Of a stretch of 64,000 nt of DNA, positions 1-7,828 are shown piece by piece (the first letter of the stretch is position 1; each line of letters begins with the position of its first letter). The notes beneath the pieces are model-generated. The model was given only the letters and a program-made list of their open reading frames with translations, searched no databases and had not been told where the DNA came from. A program made the translations under genes and the position numbers. The stretch is from NCBI RefSeq assembly GCF_024347475.1, contig NZ_AP025489.1, positions 248,001 to 312,000 on the forward strand. The letters run 5' to 3'. The DNA is from Vibrio fortis. Its GTDB lineage: Bacteria > Pseudomonadota > Gammaproteobacteria > Enterobacterales > Vibrionaceae.

Positions 1-1
1 C

Positions 2-349
2 GGGTATCAAAATATCGAACAGGCGTTTTCCATCGTTAATAGTAAGCCTCGACCTCTCGCGTTATACCTGATGACTTTTGATCGAGACTTGCAAGCGGAA
101 GTGAAAACTCGAGTTCATTCTGGGGGAATGTGCATCAATGACTGTGTGTTCCACTTGGCTGTGGATGACGCTCCGTTTGGTGGTGTTGGAGAGTCTGGGT
201 TGGGGCACTATCACGGTAAAGAAGGGTTTCTCACTTTTTCTCATGCTAAAACCGTAATGGAAACGGGCTTGGACCATAGAGTAAAACACTTGTTTTCAGC
301 TGAAGATAACGAATTGAAATCAGCAGTTATGAATATGTTTGGTAAATAG
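2..349 (+). CDS. Aldehyde dehydrogenase, C-terminal part (coniferyl-aldehyde type)
   Basis: The reading frame is open from the window edge, so only about the last 115 residues are seen. The visible part ends an NAD(P)-dependent aldehyde dehydrogenase that oxidises aldehydes to carboxylates. The typical C-terminal block PFGGVGESGLGHYHGKEGF is followed by TFSHAKTV, as in coniferyl/medium-chain aldehyde dehydrogenases. The catalytic Cys and Glu lie outside the window. A membrane protein and an iron-type alcohol dehydrogenase follow on the same strand, suggesting an alcohol-to-aldehyde-to-acid route. Family is secure; the substrate is not known. Confidence 0.88.
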   Translation, partial: GYQNIEQAFSIVNSKPRPLALYLMTFDRDLQAEVKTRVHSGGMCINDCVFHLAVDDAPFGGVGESGLGHYHGKEGFLTFSHAKTVMETGLDHRVKHLFSAEDNELKSAVMNMFGK

Positions 350-383
350 CGAATTATTTAAATTAAGTTGTAAGGTTATTAAT

Positions 384-827
384 ATGTTAGAGCGTTTTTT
401 TGAAAAGACGATCAAGTCTTATTTGATCATCACAGGTCTACTGACTGCCACCGCATTCTCTACGTTTTTGGCACCAGAGTGGAGCATGAGGACTCTGTTT
501 TCCTACAACGACGTGATGATGATGAATAAAGAGTATCTGCAAGGAACCTATCAGCACTGGGGAGTGATGGTAGGTTGTATTGGTGTTTTGCTCATGTTCT
601 CTGCGAAATACAAACAGCTTAGAACCTCGACCATGATTTACAGCGCGTTCGAGAAATCCATGTTTGTTGGAATTTTTTTATACAACATTTGTATCAATGA
701 TTACCAATGGTTCTACGGTTGGAGTGGTGTGTTCGTGCTTGATGCGTTCGTCACGATTTATTCATTAGTATATCTTTATTACTACTTGACTAGAGATAAA
801 TCTCAAACGCCAGCTCACCTGCGTTGA
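384..827 (+). CDS. Small four-helix membrane protein, unknown function
   Basis: A 147-residue protein with about four hydrophobic segments (residues 12-30, 55-75, 85-105, 112-130), so probably an inner-membrane protein. I prefer the ATG at 384, preceded by a TAAGG-like ribosome site, over the upstream ATG at 339 that overlaps the aldehyde dehydrogenase end. It sits 34 bases behind the dehydrogenase and before a strong terminator, so the two are probably cotranscribed. I do not recognise a named family. Confidence 0.7.
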   Translation: MLERFFEKTIKSYLIITGLLTATAFSTFLAPEWSMRTLFSYNDVMMMNKEYLQGTYQHWGVMVGCIGVLLMFSAKYKQLRTSTMIYSAFEKSMFVGIFLYNICINDYQWFYGWSGVFVLDAFVTIYSLVYLYYYLTRDKSQTPAHLR

Positions 828-844
828 TCACCTAGTTAAAGCTA

Positions 845-869
845 AGCCCGCATACTGCGGGCTTTTTTT
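845..869 (+). terminator. Rho-independent terminator
   Basis: Stem AGCCCGC / GCGGGCT with a 5-base loop followed by seven T. It ends the aldehyde dehydrogenase-membrane protein unit and separates it from the alcohol dehydrogenase promoter. Confidence 0.9.
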
Positions 870-938
870 CGTTCTAGTCTGAGTAAAAACCGTGAGATCA
901 AAAAGATCTTTCTTGACACATAATTGACATTACTGCAC

Positions 939-958
939 TAGACCGACCGGTTTGTATT
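939..958 (+). promoter_or_regulatory. NemR-like TetR operator in the alcohol dehydrogenase promoter
   Basis: The sequence TAGACCGACCGGTTTGTATT lies about 40 bases before the alcohol dehydrogenase start, just downstream of two TTGACA -35-like hexamers (913 and 924). The left half and spacing resemble the NemR box (TAGACC-N4-GGTCTA). A close copy lies in the promoter of the TetR gene at 6002-6571 (reverse strand of 6607-6626). Repressor binding here would overlap the promoter. Confidence 0.7.
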
Positions 959-998
959 GGCCTATTATTTAATCATTAAATGACAAGAGGCAATACTC

Positions 999-2180
999 AT
1001 GACAAACCAAAACTTTAACTATCAGCTAAAAACCACGATACACGCGCAAGAAAATGGCATTGCAAACATCCCAATGTTATTTGCTCGACTTGGTGCGAAG
1101 CGCGTCGTGCTCTTCTCGGATCAAGGATTAAAGCAACTGGGTTACATTGAAAAGTTCTCCGCTCTATTTGAAGGCCAGCGCCAAGTCGAATTGGTTGGTA
1201 TCTATACTGACATTGAGCCTGATGCAACATGTAACAACATTAATGCTGCGATCGCTTACGCTCATAGCGTGCAAGCTGATGCGATCCTCTCGGTAGGCGG
1301 TGGCAGTGTTATTGATGCGTCAAAAGGAGTGAAGTACGCATTTCACAAAAACATTAATGACATTCGTTCTATTATCTCGGGGGGTGGGCACATGGAGGTG
1401 TGGCCAAATAATCAAGACATCAACATCCCTCATATTGCTGTTCCTACTACTGCGGGCACCGGTGCTGAAGCGTCACCTATCGCAGTCTTTTTCAACGAAC
1501 ACGAAAACATTAAGGCCAGCTTAGTTGCTTCTGGCTTGGAAGCAGACATTGCTGTACTTGACCCAACGCTAACCACAAAGCTTCCAACTCACTTAACTCG
1601 TTCAACTGCGATGGACGCGCTGACCCATGCGGTTGAAGCGATTGTGTCTCCAATGAGCAATAGTTTCACGGATGCTTATGGCATTCATGCTGCGAAGTTG
1701 ATTATTGATAATTTACCTTTGGCACTAGAGCAACCAGACAACTTAGTTGCGAGAGCAAACCTATTGCAGGCGAGCACTATGGCTATTTCTGCGTTCTATG
1801 CTTCGCTGGGCGGTATTCCAATTCATAATTGTGCTCATGCATTTGGGGCGATCAGTCACATTCCACATGGGGACGCAAATACTGTCTTAATGCCAATTGT
1901 GGTGGAAGCTTTACCTGAATTCTATGTCCCGAATGCACCTAAATTAGCCGCCGCTTTCTCATTGGAAACCTCAGGCACTAATGAAATGGCTTATCAGCGA
2001 GTTCTTGGATTTTTGCGTGAGTTCCAAGTTCGTATTGGAGCGATGCAACGTTTTAACCAGTGGAGTTTCGATGATTCAATTAAGCAGGAGATTGCTCAAG
2101 CGATAGAAAAGGATATCAGTTTTCAGTTTTATCCAATGACCCCTCAAGCTATTTCCAACATCATTGAAGGTGCTGTTTAG
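999..2180 (+). CDS. Iron-containing alcohol dehydrogenase
   Basis: A 393-residue group III alcohol dehydrogenase, full length for the family. It is expected to interconvert alcohols and aldehydes with NAD(P)H in the cytoplasm. The nucleotide-binding GGGSVIDASK motif lies near residue 100, the PTTAGTGAE block follows, and the metal-ligand region shows AMDALTHAVEA and then HNCAHAFGAISHIPHGDAN with the expected histidines. Start ATG is preceded by a GAGG site. A NemR-like operator lies in its promoter, so induction by reactive aldehydes or electrophiles is plausible. The aldehyde dehydrogenase just upstream could complete the oxidation. Substrate unknown. Confidence 0.93.
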   Translation: MTNQNFNYQLKTTIHAQENGIANIPMLFARLGAKRVVLFSDQGLKQLGYIEKFSALFEGQRQVELVGIYTDIEPDATCNNINAAIAYAHSVQADAILSVGGGSVIDASKGVKYAFHKNINDIRSIISGGGHMEVWPNNQDINIPHIAVPTTAGTGAEASPIAVFFNEHENIKASLVASGLEADIAVLDPTLTTKLPTHLTRSTAMDALTHAVEAIVSPMSNSFTDAYGIHAAKLIIDNLPLALEQPDNLVARANLLQASTMAISAFYASLGGIPIHNCAHAFGAISHIPHGDANTVLMPIVVEALPEFYVPNAPKLAAAFSLETSGTNEMAYQRVLGFLREFQVRIGAMQRFNQWSFDDSIKQEIAQAIEKDISFQFYPMTPQAISNIIEGAV

Positions 2181-2217
2181 TTGCACGTTATCGATATATC
2201 CATTTAGGAGGCTGACG

Positions 2218-2283
2218 ATGAAAATAGAAAATGTACTTCTATCGGCGTTAATCGTTTTTGCGCCATTAGTGCTGTTTATTTAG
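2218..2283 (+). CDS. 21-residue hydrophobic peptide
   Basis: An ATG preceded by a strong TAGGAGG site (spacing about 6) opens a 21-codon frame: a short charged start (MKIEN) followed by a single hydrophobic stretch ending at TAG. It lies between the alcohol dehydrogenase and the Sel1 protein on the same strand. The ribosome site is better than that of many real genes nearby, and the composition fits a single-span membrane peptide. No homology can be claimed; chance ORF cannot be excluded. Confidence 0.5.
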   Translation: MKIENVLLSALIVFAPLVLFI

Positions 2284-2332
2284 TTTTTTGAAAACAAGGA
2301 CGTTTTGTTTTTCGTGTCTGAGGAGGCGAATC

Positions 2333-2752
2333 ATGCCGTATAAACGTTTAATTTTAGCTTTGTTTTCTTTGTCTGCTTGCGCGTTGTTTTGGATTCCGTT
2401 GAGCTCTGCCAATCCGGCCTACTCTGAGTCGTCGAATGCATCTCAAAGGCTAGTCGTGGCGATGTTAGAGAAAGCTTATGCCGGAGACCCTCACGCTCAG
2501 GTGGGAATTGCTCATCACTATTTAGACGGAACACACCTGGAGCAAAGTGAAGAAAAGGCTGCCCAATGGTTCAAAACGGCCGCAACGGCAGGTAACCCAG
2601 AAGCTCAAACTCAGCTCGGCCTCATGTACTTTTCTGGCAGCGGCGTCCAAGCCAATCAATCGCAAGCGGTGGTCTGGCTTGGGAAGGCTGCAGAACAAGA
2701 TTACGACCCTGCGCTCGACTTATTACATTGGATGTCCCAAGCCGCGCACTGA
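2333..2752 (+). CDS. Secreted Sel1-repeat protein
   Basis: 139 residues beginning at the ATG behind GAGGAGG; the earlier TTG at 2288 has no ribosome site. Residues 1-25 form a signal peptide (hydrophobic core, then SSANP). The rest holds two Sel1/TPR-like repeats (AQVGIAHHYLDG..., AQTQLGLMYFSGSGV...), which serve as protein-interaction scaffolds, here probably in the periplasm. It lies 39 bases before the sulfatase, so the two are likely cotranscribed. The partner is unknown. Confidence 0.8.
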   Translation: MPYKRLILALFSLSACALFWIPLSSANPAYSESSNASQRLVVAMLEKAYAGDPHAQVGIAHHYLDGTHLEQSEEKAAQWFKTAATAGNPEAQTQLGLMYFSGSGVQANQSQAVVWLGKAAEQDYDPALDLLHWMSQAAH

Positions 2753-2791
2753 TTCTAATACACATTTTTCACAGTAATTGGAGAACGTCCT

Positions 2792-4537
2792 ATGAAGACA
2801 TTCAAGAAGTCTTTAGTTTTTACCGCGATGGCTGCAGCAAGTGGTGCAGTCGTAGCAGCAGAAAATGAACAACCCAATATTGTCGTAATTGTTGGCGACG
2901 ATGTCGGATTTGCCGATACGCAACCTTATGGTTCAGAGGTCGCTACACCCAATTTGATGGAGCTTGCTGAAGAGGGCATTAAATTTACTAACTTTCACGC
3001 GTCACCTACTTCTTCGGTGACTCGTTCAATGATGTTGACAGGTGCGAATAGCCATGAAGTTGGCTTGGGCACGTTTGATTACGCGGTTTATCCTGATGCT
3101 GTTGGTAAACCAGGCTATGAAGGGTTCCTCACGAAAAAAGGTGTGACGGTCGCAACATTACTTAAAGAGAACGGATACCACACATACATGGCGGGTAAAT
3201 GGCATTTAGGTCACGATGATGGCTTTTTACCAGATGATCGCGGTTTTGAAGAAAGCTATGGCATTCTAGCTGGTGGCTCAAATCACTTTAACCGAGACAT
3301 GATGTTCCCAGCGAAAAACGCCGCGACAGCACAGGCGCTTCAAAAAGGTGAAATACCTGGAGTGGAGGTGGAGCCGACATATCGAAATGGTGAAGTGGTC
3401 GCAGACGAATACAAAGGTCAATATTCAGATCAGGTGTACACCGATGAAGTCATCAAGATGATTGAGAGCAATCGAAATGATGGTAAGCCGTTCTTCGCTT
3501 ATGTTCCATTCACCGCAATACATCTACCGCTGCAAGCACCGGAAGCGGCATACGCAGATAAAGTCGAATACTACGCCACGCATGGCTGGGATTCTGTTCG
3601 AGAAGATCGTTTCAATCGAATGAAGGAGATGGGCGTAATTCCAAAAGACGCTTCGCTGTCCGATCGGAACTCTCTAAGCCGCCCATGGGATTCATTAACA
3701 GAGAAAGAGCAGCAGTGGTACGGTAAAAAAATGGCTGTTGCGATGGGGATGATGGAGCTTCAAGACCAACAAATTGGTCAGATCGTAGATTACCTAAAGA
3801 GCATTGATGAATATGACAATACTTACATCATGTACCTTGCCGACAATGGACCAGAAGCGACAGACATCACTGGAGAAAACATCAGTGATCTAATTCGCAC
3901 ATGGACTGCGCACCATTTTGATAATTCAGTGGAAAACCTTGGTAAAGAAAACTCAAGTGTTTCTCTTGGCCCTGAGTGGGCGAGTGCTTCCACAGGCGGT
4001 CTATCATGGTACAAAGCGTATACAGCAGAAGGCGGAATCAGAGTCCCATTCATCGTGAAGCCTGCCAAAGAACTACTTGAAGGTGATGGAGCATTAAAAC
4101 CGGGTACGCAAACCAACGATCTTTCTCAGGTGAAAGATGTGGCGGCAACTATCCTAGAAATAGCAGAGGTTGAGCACCCTGGTACGTCCTACAAAGGAAG
4201 AAAAGTTGCGCCAATGAGTGGGGTAAGTTTACTGCCGTATTTTGAAGGGAAAACGGAAACGGTTCATACCAGTGATAATCCGATTCCATTCGAACTGTTT
4301 GGTAGTGGGATTCTGCTCAAAGGTGATTACAAGATCATTCGTATCTCAACGGGTATGGGCGGTGACAGTGAATGGCACATGTATAACACCAAAACAGATC
4401 CAGCAGAGCAACATGATTTAAGAGATAAGAAGCCTATTCTATTTAGAGAGATGTTGGCGGATTATCAAACTTATGAGAGGGAGCAGAACATTATTCCCGT
4501 TGATGAACGCTGGAATCCATTCGAGAATGTGAAATAA
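2792..4537 (+). CDS. Secreted serine-type sulfatase (arylsulfatase family S1)
   Basis: A 581-residue sulfatase that should hydrolyse sulfate esters in the periplasm or outside. Residues 1-23 are a signal peptide. Metal ligands appear as GDDVGFAD (D36, D37). The formylglycine site is at S74-S75-V76-T77-R78, so S74 is the residue to be modified, as in Ser-type sulfatases; the usual Pro or Ala at the third position is Val, which is unusual. AGKWHLGH and LADNGPE supply further active-site Lys, His, Asp and Asn. The next gene is a radical-SAM sulfatase-maturating enzyme, which matches the Ser-type site. Natural substrate not evident. Confidence 0.93.
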   Translation: MKTFKKSLVFTAMAAASGAVVAAENEQPNIVVIVGDDVGFADTQPYGSEVATPNLMELAEEGIKFTNFHASPTSSVTRSMMLTGANSHEVGLGTFDYAVYPDAVGKPGYEGFLTKKGVTVATLLKENGYHTYMAGKWHLGHDDGFLPDDRGFEESYGILAGGSNHFNRDMMFPAKNAATAQALQKGEIPGVEVEPTYRNGEVVADEYKGQYSDQVYTDEVIKMIESNRNDGKPFFAYVPFTAIHLPLQAPEAAYADKVEYYATHGWDSVREDRFNRMKEMGVIPKDASLSDRNSLSRPWDSLTEKEQQWYGKKMAVAMGMMELQDQQIGQIVDYLKSIDEYDNTYIMYLADNGPEATDITGENISDLIRTWTAHHFDNSVENLGKENSSVSLGPEWASASTGGLSWYKAYTAEGGIRVPFIVKPAKELLEGDGALKPGTQTNDLSQVKDVAATILEIAEVEHPGTSYKGRKVAPMSGVSLLPYFEGKTETVHTSDNPIPFELFGSGILLKGDYKIIRISTGMGGDSEWHMYNTKTDPAEQHDLRDKKPILFREMLADYQTYEREQNIIPVDERWNPFENVK

Positions 4538-4624
4538 GTGCGGACCCATATAGGGGAAGCATCGGTCGCTTCCCCTCAATCATAAAAGGATGTTCTTGTG
4601 ACTTAAAAGTTAAGGCCCTTATCC

Positions 4625-5857
4625 ATGACTAATCTCTCTGTTCCTCAGTTTAATGGTAAAGCACACAGCAAGCTTCAAGCTCTAGCGAAACCTATTGGTG
4701 CGGTGTGCAATATAAATTGCACTTATTGTTACTATCTCGACAAACAACAACTTCTAGAATACCCCAAAGGCGAGTCATATATTATGGATGAAGGGATGCT
4801 CGAAGCGTATATCAAGCAATATATAGAGGGCCAAAATACACCTGAAATCGTGTTCTCTTGGCATGGTGGGGAACCTACTATGTTGGGATTATCTTATTTC
4901 GAAAAAGTCGTCGAGTTTCAGCACAAATATTGCCCTGAATATAGCAAGATCAGTAACGATTTGCAGACTAATGGAACGCTATTAAATGATGAATGGTGTC
5001 AGTTTTTTAAGCGCCATGATTTTATTGTTGGTGTGAGCATCGATGGCCCTGAGCATTTACATAACCACTACCGAAAAAATAGAGCGGGTAAAGGGACGTT
5101 TGCAAAAACCATGAAAGGTATTGAGCTTTTGAAGTCTCATAACGTTTCATTTGCCACACTAACATGTGTGAATGACGTGACAGGGTGTTACCCGCTTGAA
5201 GTCTATCAGTTTTTACGAGATGAGGTTGACTCGAAACAGATTCAATTCATCCCTGTTGTAGATAAACGCTCTAGCTCTACGAATAATAAATGGATGCATG
5301 CGAACAAAGCGATAATCCCGGTACCAGGGCCTGTGGAATCATGGAGCGTAGGTTCTCGCCAGTGGGGAGTATTCCTCTCGACTATTTTTGACGAATGGTT
5401 CAAGCAGGACTTCGGCAGAGTATTCATTCCTTACTTTGAAAACGTTATAGGTATGTGGATGGGTAAGCCAAGTACGATGTGTACTTTGAGTGATATCTGT
5501 GGGAAGGGGTTAGCTGTGGAGCCGAATGGTGATGTGTACTCGTGTGATCATTATGTGTATCCAGAGTTTCGTATCGGCAATATCCTTAAAACGAATCTAG
5601 CTAGTATGGCCTTTTCCTCACGTCAACAGGCTTTTGGATTTGGTAAACAAAAATCACTGCCAAAGCAATGCTTACAATGTGCGTTTAAGTTTGCCTGTCA
5701 TGGTGAGTGTCCAAAAAATCGTATTATTAAGTCCAATGATGGCGAAGAAGACCTGAACTACTTATGCTCTGGTTGGCTTAGTTTCTTTAAGCATGTCGAT
5801 CCGACCATTCGCTCACTACTCACTGTTAATGGTATTAGTGCTTTAAATGAGAAATAG
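4625..5857 (+). CDS. Anaerobic sulfatase-maturating enzyme (radical SAM)
   Basis: A 410-residue radical-SAM enzyme of the anSME type. It oxidises the active-site Ser or Cys of a sulfatase to formylglycine before export. The SAM cluster motif is C28-x3-C32-x2-C35 (CNINCTYCYY), followed by the family blocks SWHGGEPTM, QTNGTLL and VGVSIDGPE. The C-terminal SPASM region carries the auxiliary-cluster cysteines (ICGKGLAVEPNGDVYSCDHY, CLQCAFKFACHGECPKNR, YLCSGW). Its only visible partner is the Ser-type sulfatase 87 bases upstream. Confidence 0.94.
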   Translation: MTNLSVPQFNGKAHSKLQALAKPIGAVCNINCTYCYYLDKQQLLEYPKGESYIMDEGMLEAYIKQYIEGQNTPEIVFSWHGGEPTMLGLSYFEKVVEFQHKYCPEYSKISNDLQTNGTLLNDEWCQFFKRHDFIVGVSIDGPEHLHNHYRKNRAGKGTFAKTMKGIELLKSHNVSFATLTCVNDVTGCYPLEVYQFLRDEVDSKQIQFIPVVDKRSSSTNNKWMHANKAIIPVPGPVESWSVGSRQWGVFLSTIFDEWFKQDFGRVFIPYFENVIGMWMGKPSTMCTLSDICGKGLAVEPNGDVYSCDHYVYPEFRIGNILKTNLASMAFSSRQQAFGFGKQKSLPKQCLQCAFKFACHGECPKNRIIKSNDGEEDLNYLCSGWLSFFKHVDPTIRSLLTVNGISALNEK

Positions 5858-6001
5858 ACTTCACTTGGTTCGGTCTTCAAAAAACTCACTTGTGGTTCAG
5901 ACACAAGGATAGTCCGGGCCAAAAGAAGAGCTACGTGCATCTTTGCTGTTTCACCTTCGCCTAGACCCGCACTGCTGGCCCTTTTCTGTATGAGAGCTAA
6001 T

Positions 6002-6571
6002 CTAGCTAATTGAGGAAACTGTTTCTTGCATGGCTGTATCTAGAATCGCACGATTTCTTTGCATTGCCGCCATGAGGGTTGAGCCAAGCCAGAGTCCATA
6101 AAGTGTGCGAGATAGTGCTTTAGGGTCGGTGATGTTAAACTCGCCATCTTCATTTCCTTCAATAAACAGATCCGCCATGCGCTGGATGATTTTCTCGGCA
6201 CCCTCCGACATTGTGGACTGCATTTGGTTGGAAGTGCCAGAAATCTCGCCTGCCAGTTTGACAACCAAGCACTGGATTTGAAAGTTGTCTGTTAGCTTGG
6301 AGTCGCTCCAGAACGTAAAATATTCAATCACTCTTTGACGGCGTGTCATTGTCTCATCACTTAAGTAACCATTTAATATCGATAAGTGGTCATCAAAGTA
6401 ATTCCCAAGTAGGATTTCGCCAAAATGTTCTTTTGATTTGAAGTAGTGGTAAAAAGAACCTTTGGTGCCCTCTGCCTCGTTGATGATCTTCATAAGTCCA
6501 ACACCGGCAAAGCCATGTTCATTAATCAGCTTGTAGCCCGCATCTAACATGGCTTGGCGCATATCTTTCAT
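6002..6571 (-). CDS. TetR-family regulator, NemR-like
   Basis: 189 residues from the ATG behind GGAGAG (the upstream ATG at 6595 lacks a site). The N-terminal helix-turn-helix ends in GTKGSFYHYFKSKEHFG, as in NemR. A cysteine at residue 101 in QCLVVKLAGE aligns by context with the redox-sensing Cys106 of E. coli NemR. NemR senses reactive chlorine and electrophilic aldehydes. An operator at 6607-6626, just upstream, matches one in the alcohol dehydrogenase promoter, so this protein probably represses itself and that gene. Assignment to NemR is by motif memory; family level is secure. Confidence 0.88.
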   Translation of the reverse strand: MKDMRQAMLDAGYKLINEHGFAGVGLMKIINEAEGTKGSFYHYFKSKEHFGEILLGNYFDDHLSILNGYLSDETMTRRQRVIEYFTFWSDSKLTDNFQIQCLVVKLAGEISGTSNQMQSTMSEGAEKIIQRMADLFIEGNEDGEFNITDPKALSRTLYGLWLGSTLMAAMQRNRAILDTAMQETVSSIS

Positions 6572-6606
6572 TGGTTTCCACTCTCCACCTAACATAGTCT
6601 AGAGAG

Positions 6607-6626
6607 TATACCAACCGCTTGGTCTA
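6607..6626 (-). promoter_or_regulatory. Operator of the NemR-like regulator (autoregulation)
   Basis: TATACCAACCGCTTGGTCTA: read on the minus strand it begins TAGACC-N4-GGTTGGTAT, nearly the same as the site at 939-958. It is also an inverted repeat (TAGACCAA / TTGGTATA with 4 bases between). It sits 35 bases before the regulator start codon. Confidence 0.72.
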
Positions 6627-6808
6627 GTAGCGACAAGTAATTGCGCTGGGCAATATAAACTTGTTGTCTTCACCCATTAGCTGATTTGATAAAAGTGTTA
6701 ACTAGGTAGGTATTTATCAAGTGAAAGGTGATATGACGACAATATATTTCATTCATTTATGTGAGATTTATTGATGTTATGTTGGTGCGATTTTAACTAT
6801 TGAGATCG

Positions 6809-6852
6809 TACACACACCAAAAAAGAAAGCGCTTTCTTTTTTGGTGTGTGTA
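6809..6852. repeat. Perfect 44-bp palindrome with LacI-type core
   Basis: Bases 6809-6830 are exactly complementary to 6831-6852, with no loop. The centre is GAAAGCGCTTTC (6825-6836), the same 12-mer found before the genes at 46730 and 52224. It lies 92 bases before the GH17 operon start. The arms contain TACACACACC and an A/T run. I read the core as an operator; the very long dyad could also extrude as a cruciform or mark a duplicated, inverted half-site. Confidence 0.9.
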
Positions 6853-6943
6853 GAGATATAGTGACTTCCACATATTTGAATTAGTGATGTCAGTTGAAAC
6901 ATAGATAACAGTAGTCACTAGTACTACAAGGAAGGAGATAAAT

Positions 6944-7828
6944 ATGCACAAGTATGCCAAAGGACCATCCTTAGCAGGGCTTGATATTAGTTTATACAGT
7001 AATGATGAACTTAAAGGGCTGGTACGCAAATTACTAAAACGCAAGATCCATGGTATATCGTTTAGCCCTTATATTCCTGGACAAAGCCCTGGCTCGTTGC
7101 TCTCGGAAGAACAAATTCGAGAACGTCTCTCCATCATACATCCCTATGTTAAATGGATACGTACATTTTCATGCACCGATGGGAATGAGTTAATTCCTAA
7201 AATCGCTCACGAAATGGGGCTAAAAACTTTGGTTGGTGTCTGGCTCGATGATGATCTAGAGAAGAATGACATTGAGTTAAAAAATGCAGTAAAACTCGCT
7301 GAAGCTGGTTATGTCGACATGCTGGGAGTTGGTAATGAAGTGTTGCTGCGTGGAGAGTTATCTGCGGATCTCTTAGTGGAATACATCGAGAGTGCAAAGA
7401 AAGCAGTTCCGAACATTGATGTTGGTTATGTTGATGCATATTACTTATTCGAGTTAAACCCAGCGGTGACTAATGCCTGTGATGTGGTTTTTGCTAACTG
7501 TTATCCTTTTTGGGAAGGTGTACCTATCGAGCACTCTTTGGTCTACATGAAGGATATGTACCAAAGAGTGTCCAAGGTTTCAGGCGGCAAGAGGGTGGTG
7601 ATCAGTGAAACTGGCTGGCCGAATGAAGGGCCATCCGAATACGGTGCTGTTCCTTCGTGGGAAAATGCTATTCGATATATGTTAAATACTTGCGAGTGGG
7701 CGGAGAATGATGACATCGATCTATTTTACTTCTCTTCTTTTGATGAGGCTTGGAAAGTTGAAAAAGAAGGGGGTGTAGGTGCGTGTTGGGGATTGTGGAG
7801 CGAAGAGGGAAGACCAAAGTATGTCTAA
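6944..7828 (+). CDS. GH17 beta-1,3-glucanase / glucanosyltransferase-like enzyme A
   Basis: 294 residues, start behind a strong AAGGAGG-like site. GH17 enzymes act on beta-1,3-glucans such as laminarin. Catalytic acid/base E132 is in GVGNEVLLRG and nucleophile E222 in VISETGWPNEG; the sequence ends just after a WKVEKEGG...WGLW block typical of the fold. There is no signal peptide, so the enzyme should act in the cytoplasm on imported oligosaccharides. Its stop overlaps the next GH17 gene by 8 bases. A LacI-type palindrome upstream suggests repression lifted by glucan oligomers. Hydrolase versus transferase activity cannot be read from sequence. Confidence 0.88.
   Translation: MHKYAKGPSLAGLDISLYSNDELKGLVRKLLKRKIHGISFSPYIPGQSPGSLLSEEQIRERLSIIHPYVKWIRTFSCTDGNELIPKIAHEMGLKTLVGVWLDDDLEKNDIELKNAVKLAEAGYVDMLGVGNEVLLRGELSADLLVEYIESAKKAVPNIDVGYVDAYYLFELNPAVTNACDVVFANCYPFWEGVPIEHSLVYMKDMYQRVSKVSGGKRVVISETGWPNEGPSEYGAVPSWENAIRYMLNTCEWAENDDIDLFYFSSFDEAWKVEKEGGVGACWGLWSEEGRPKYV

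Noticed and set aside
6809..6852. The 44-bp palindrome as a transcription terminator
   Set aside because: It lies upstream of divergent starts, not after a gene end. Its T run is inside the stem and the centre equals an operator found elsewhere.
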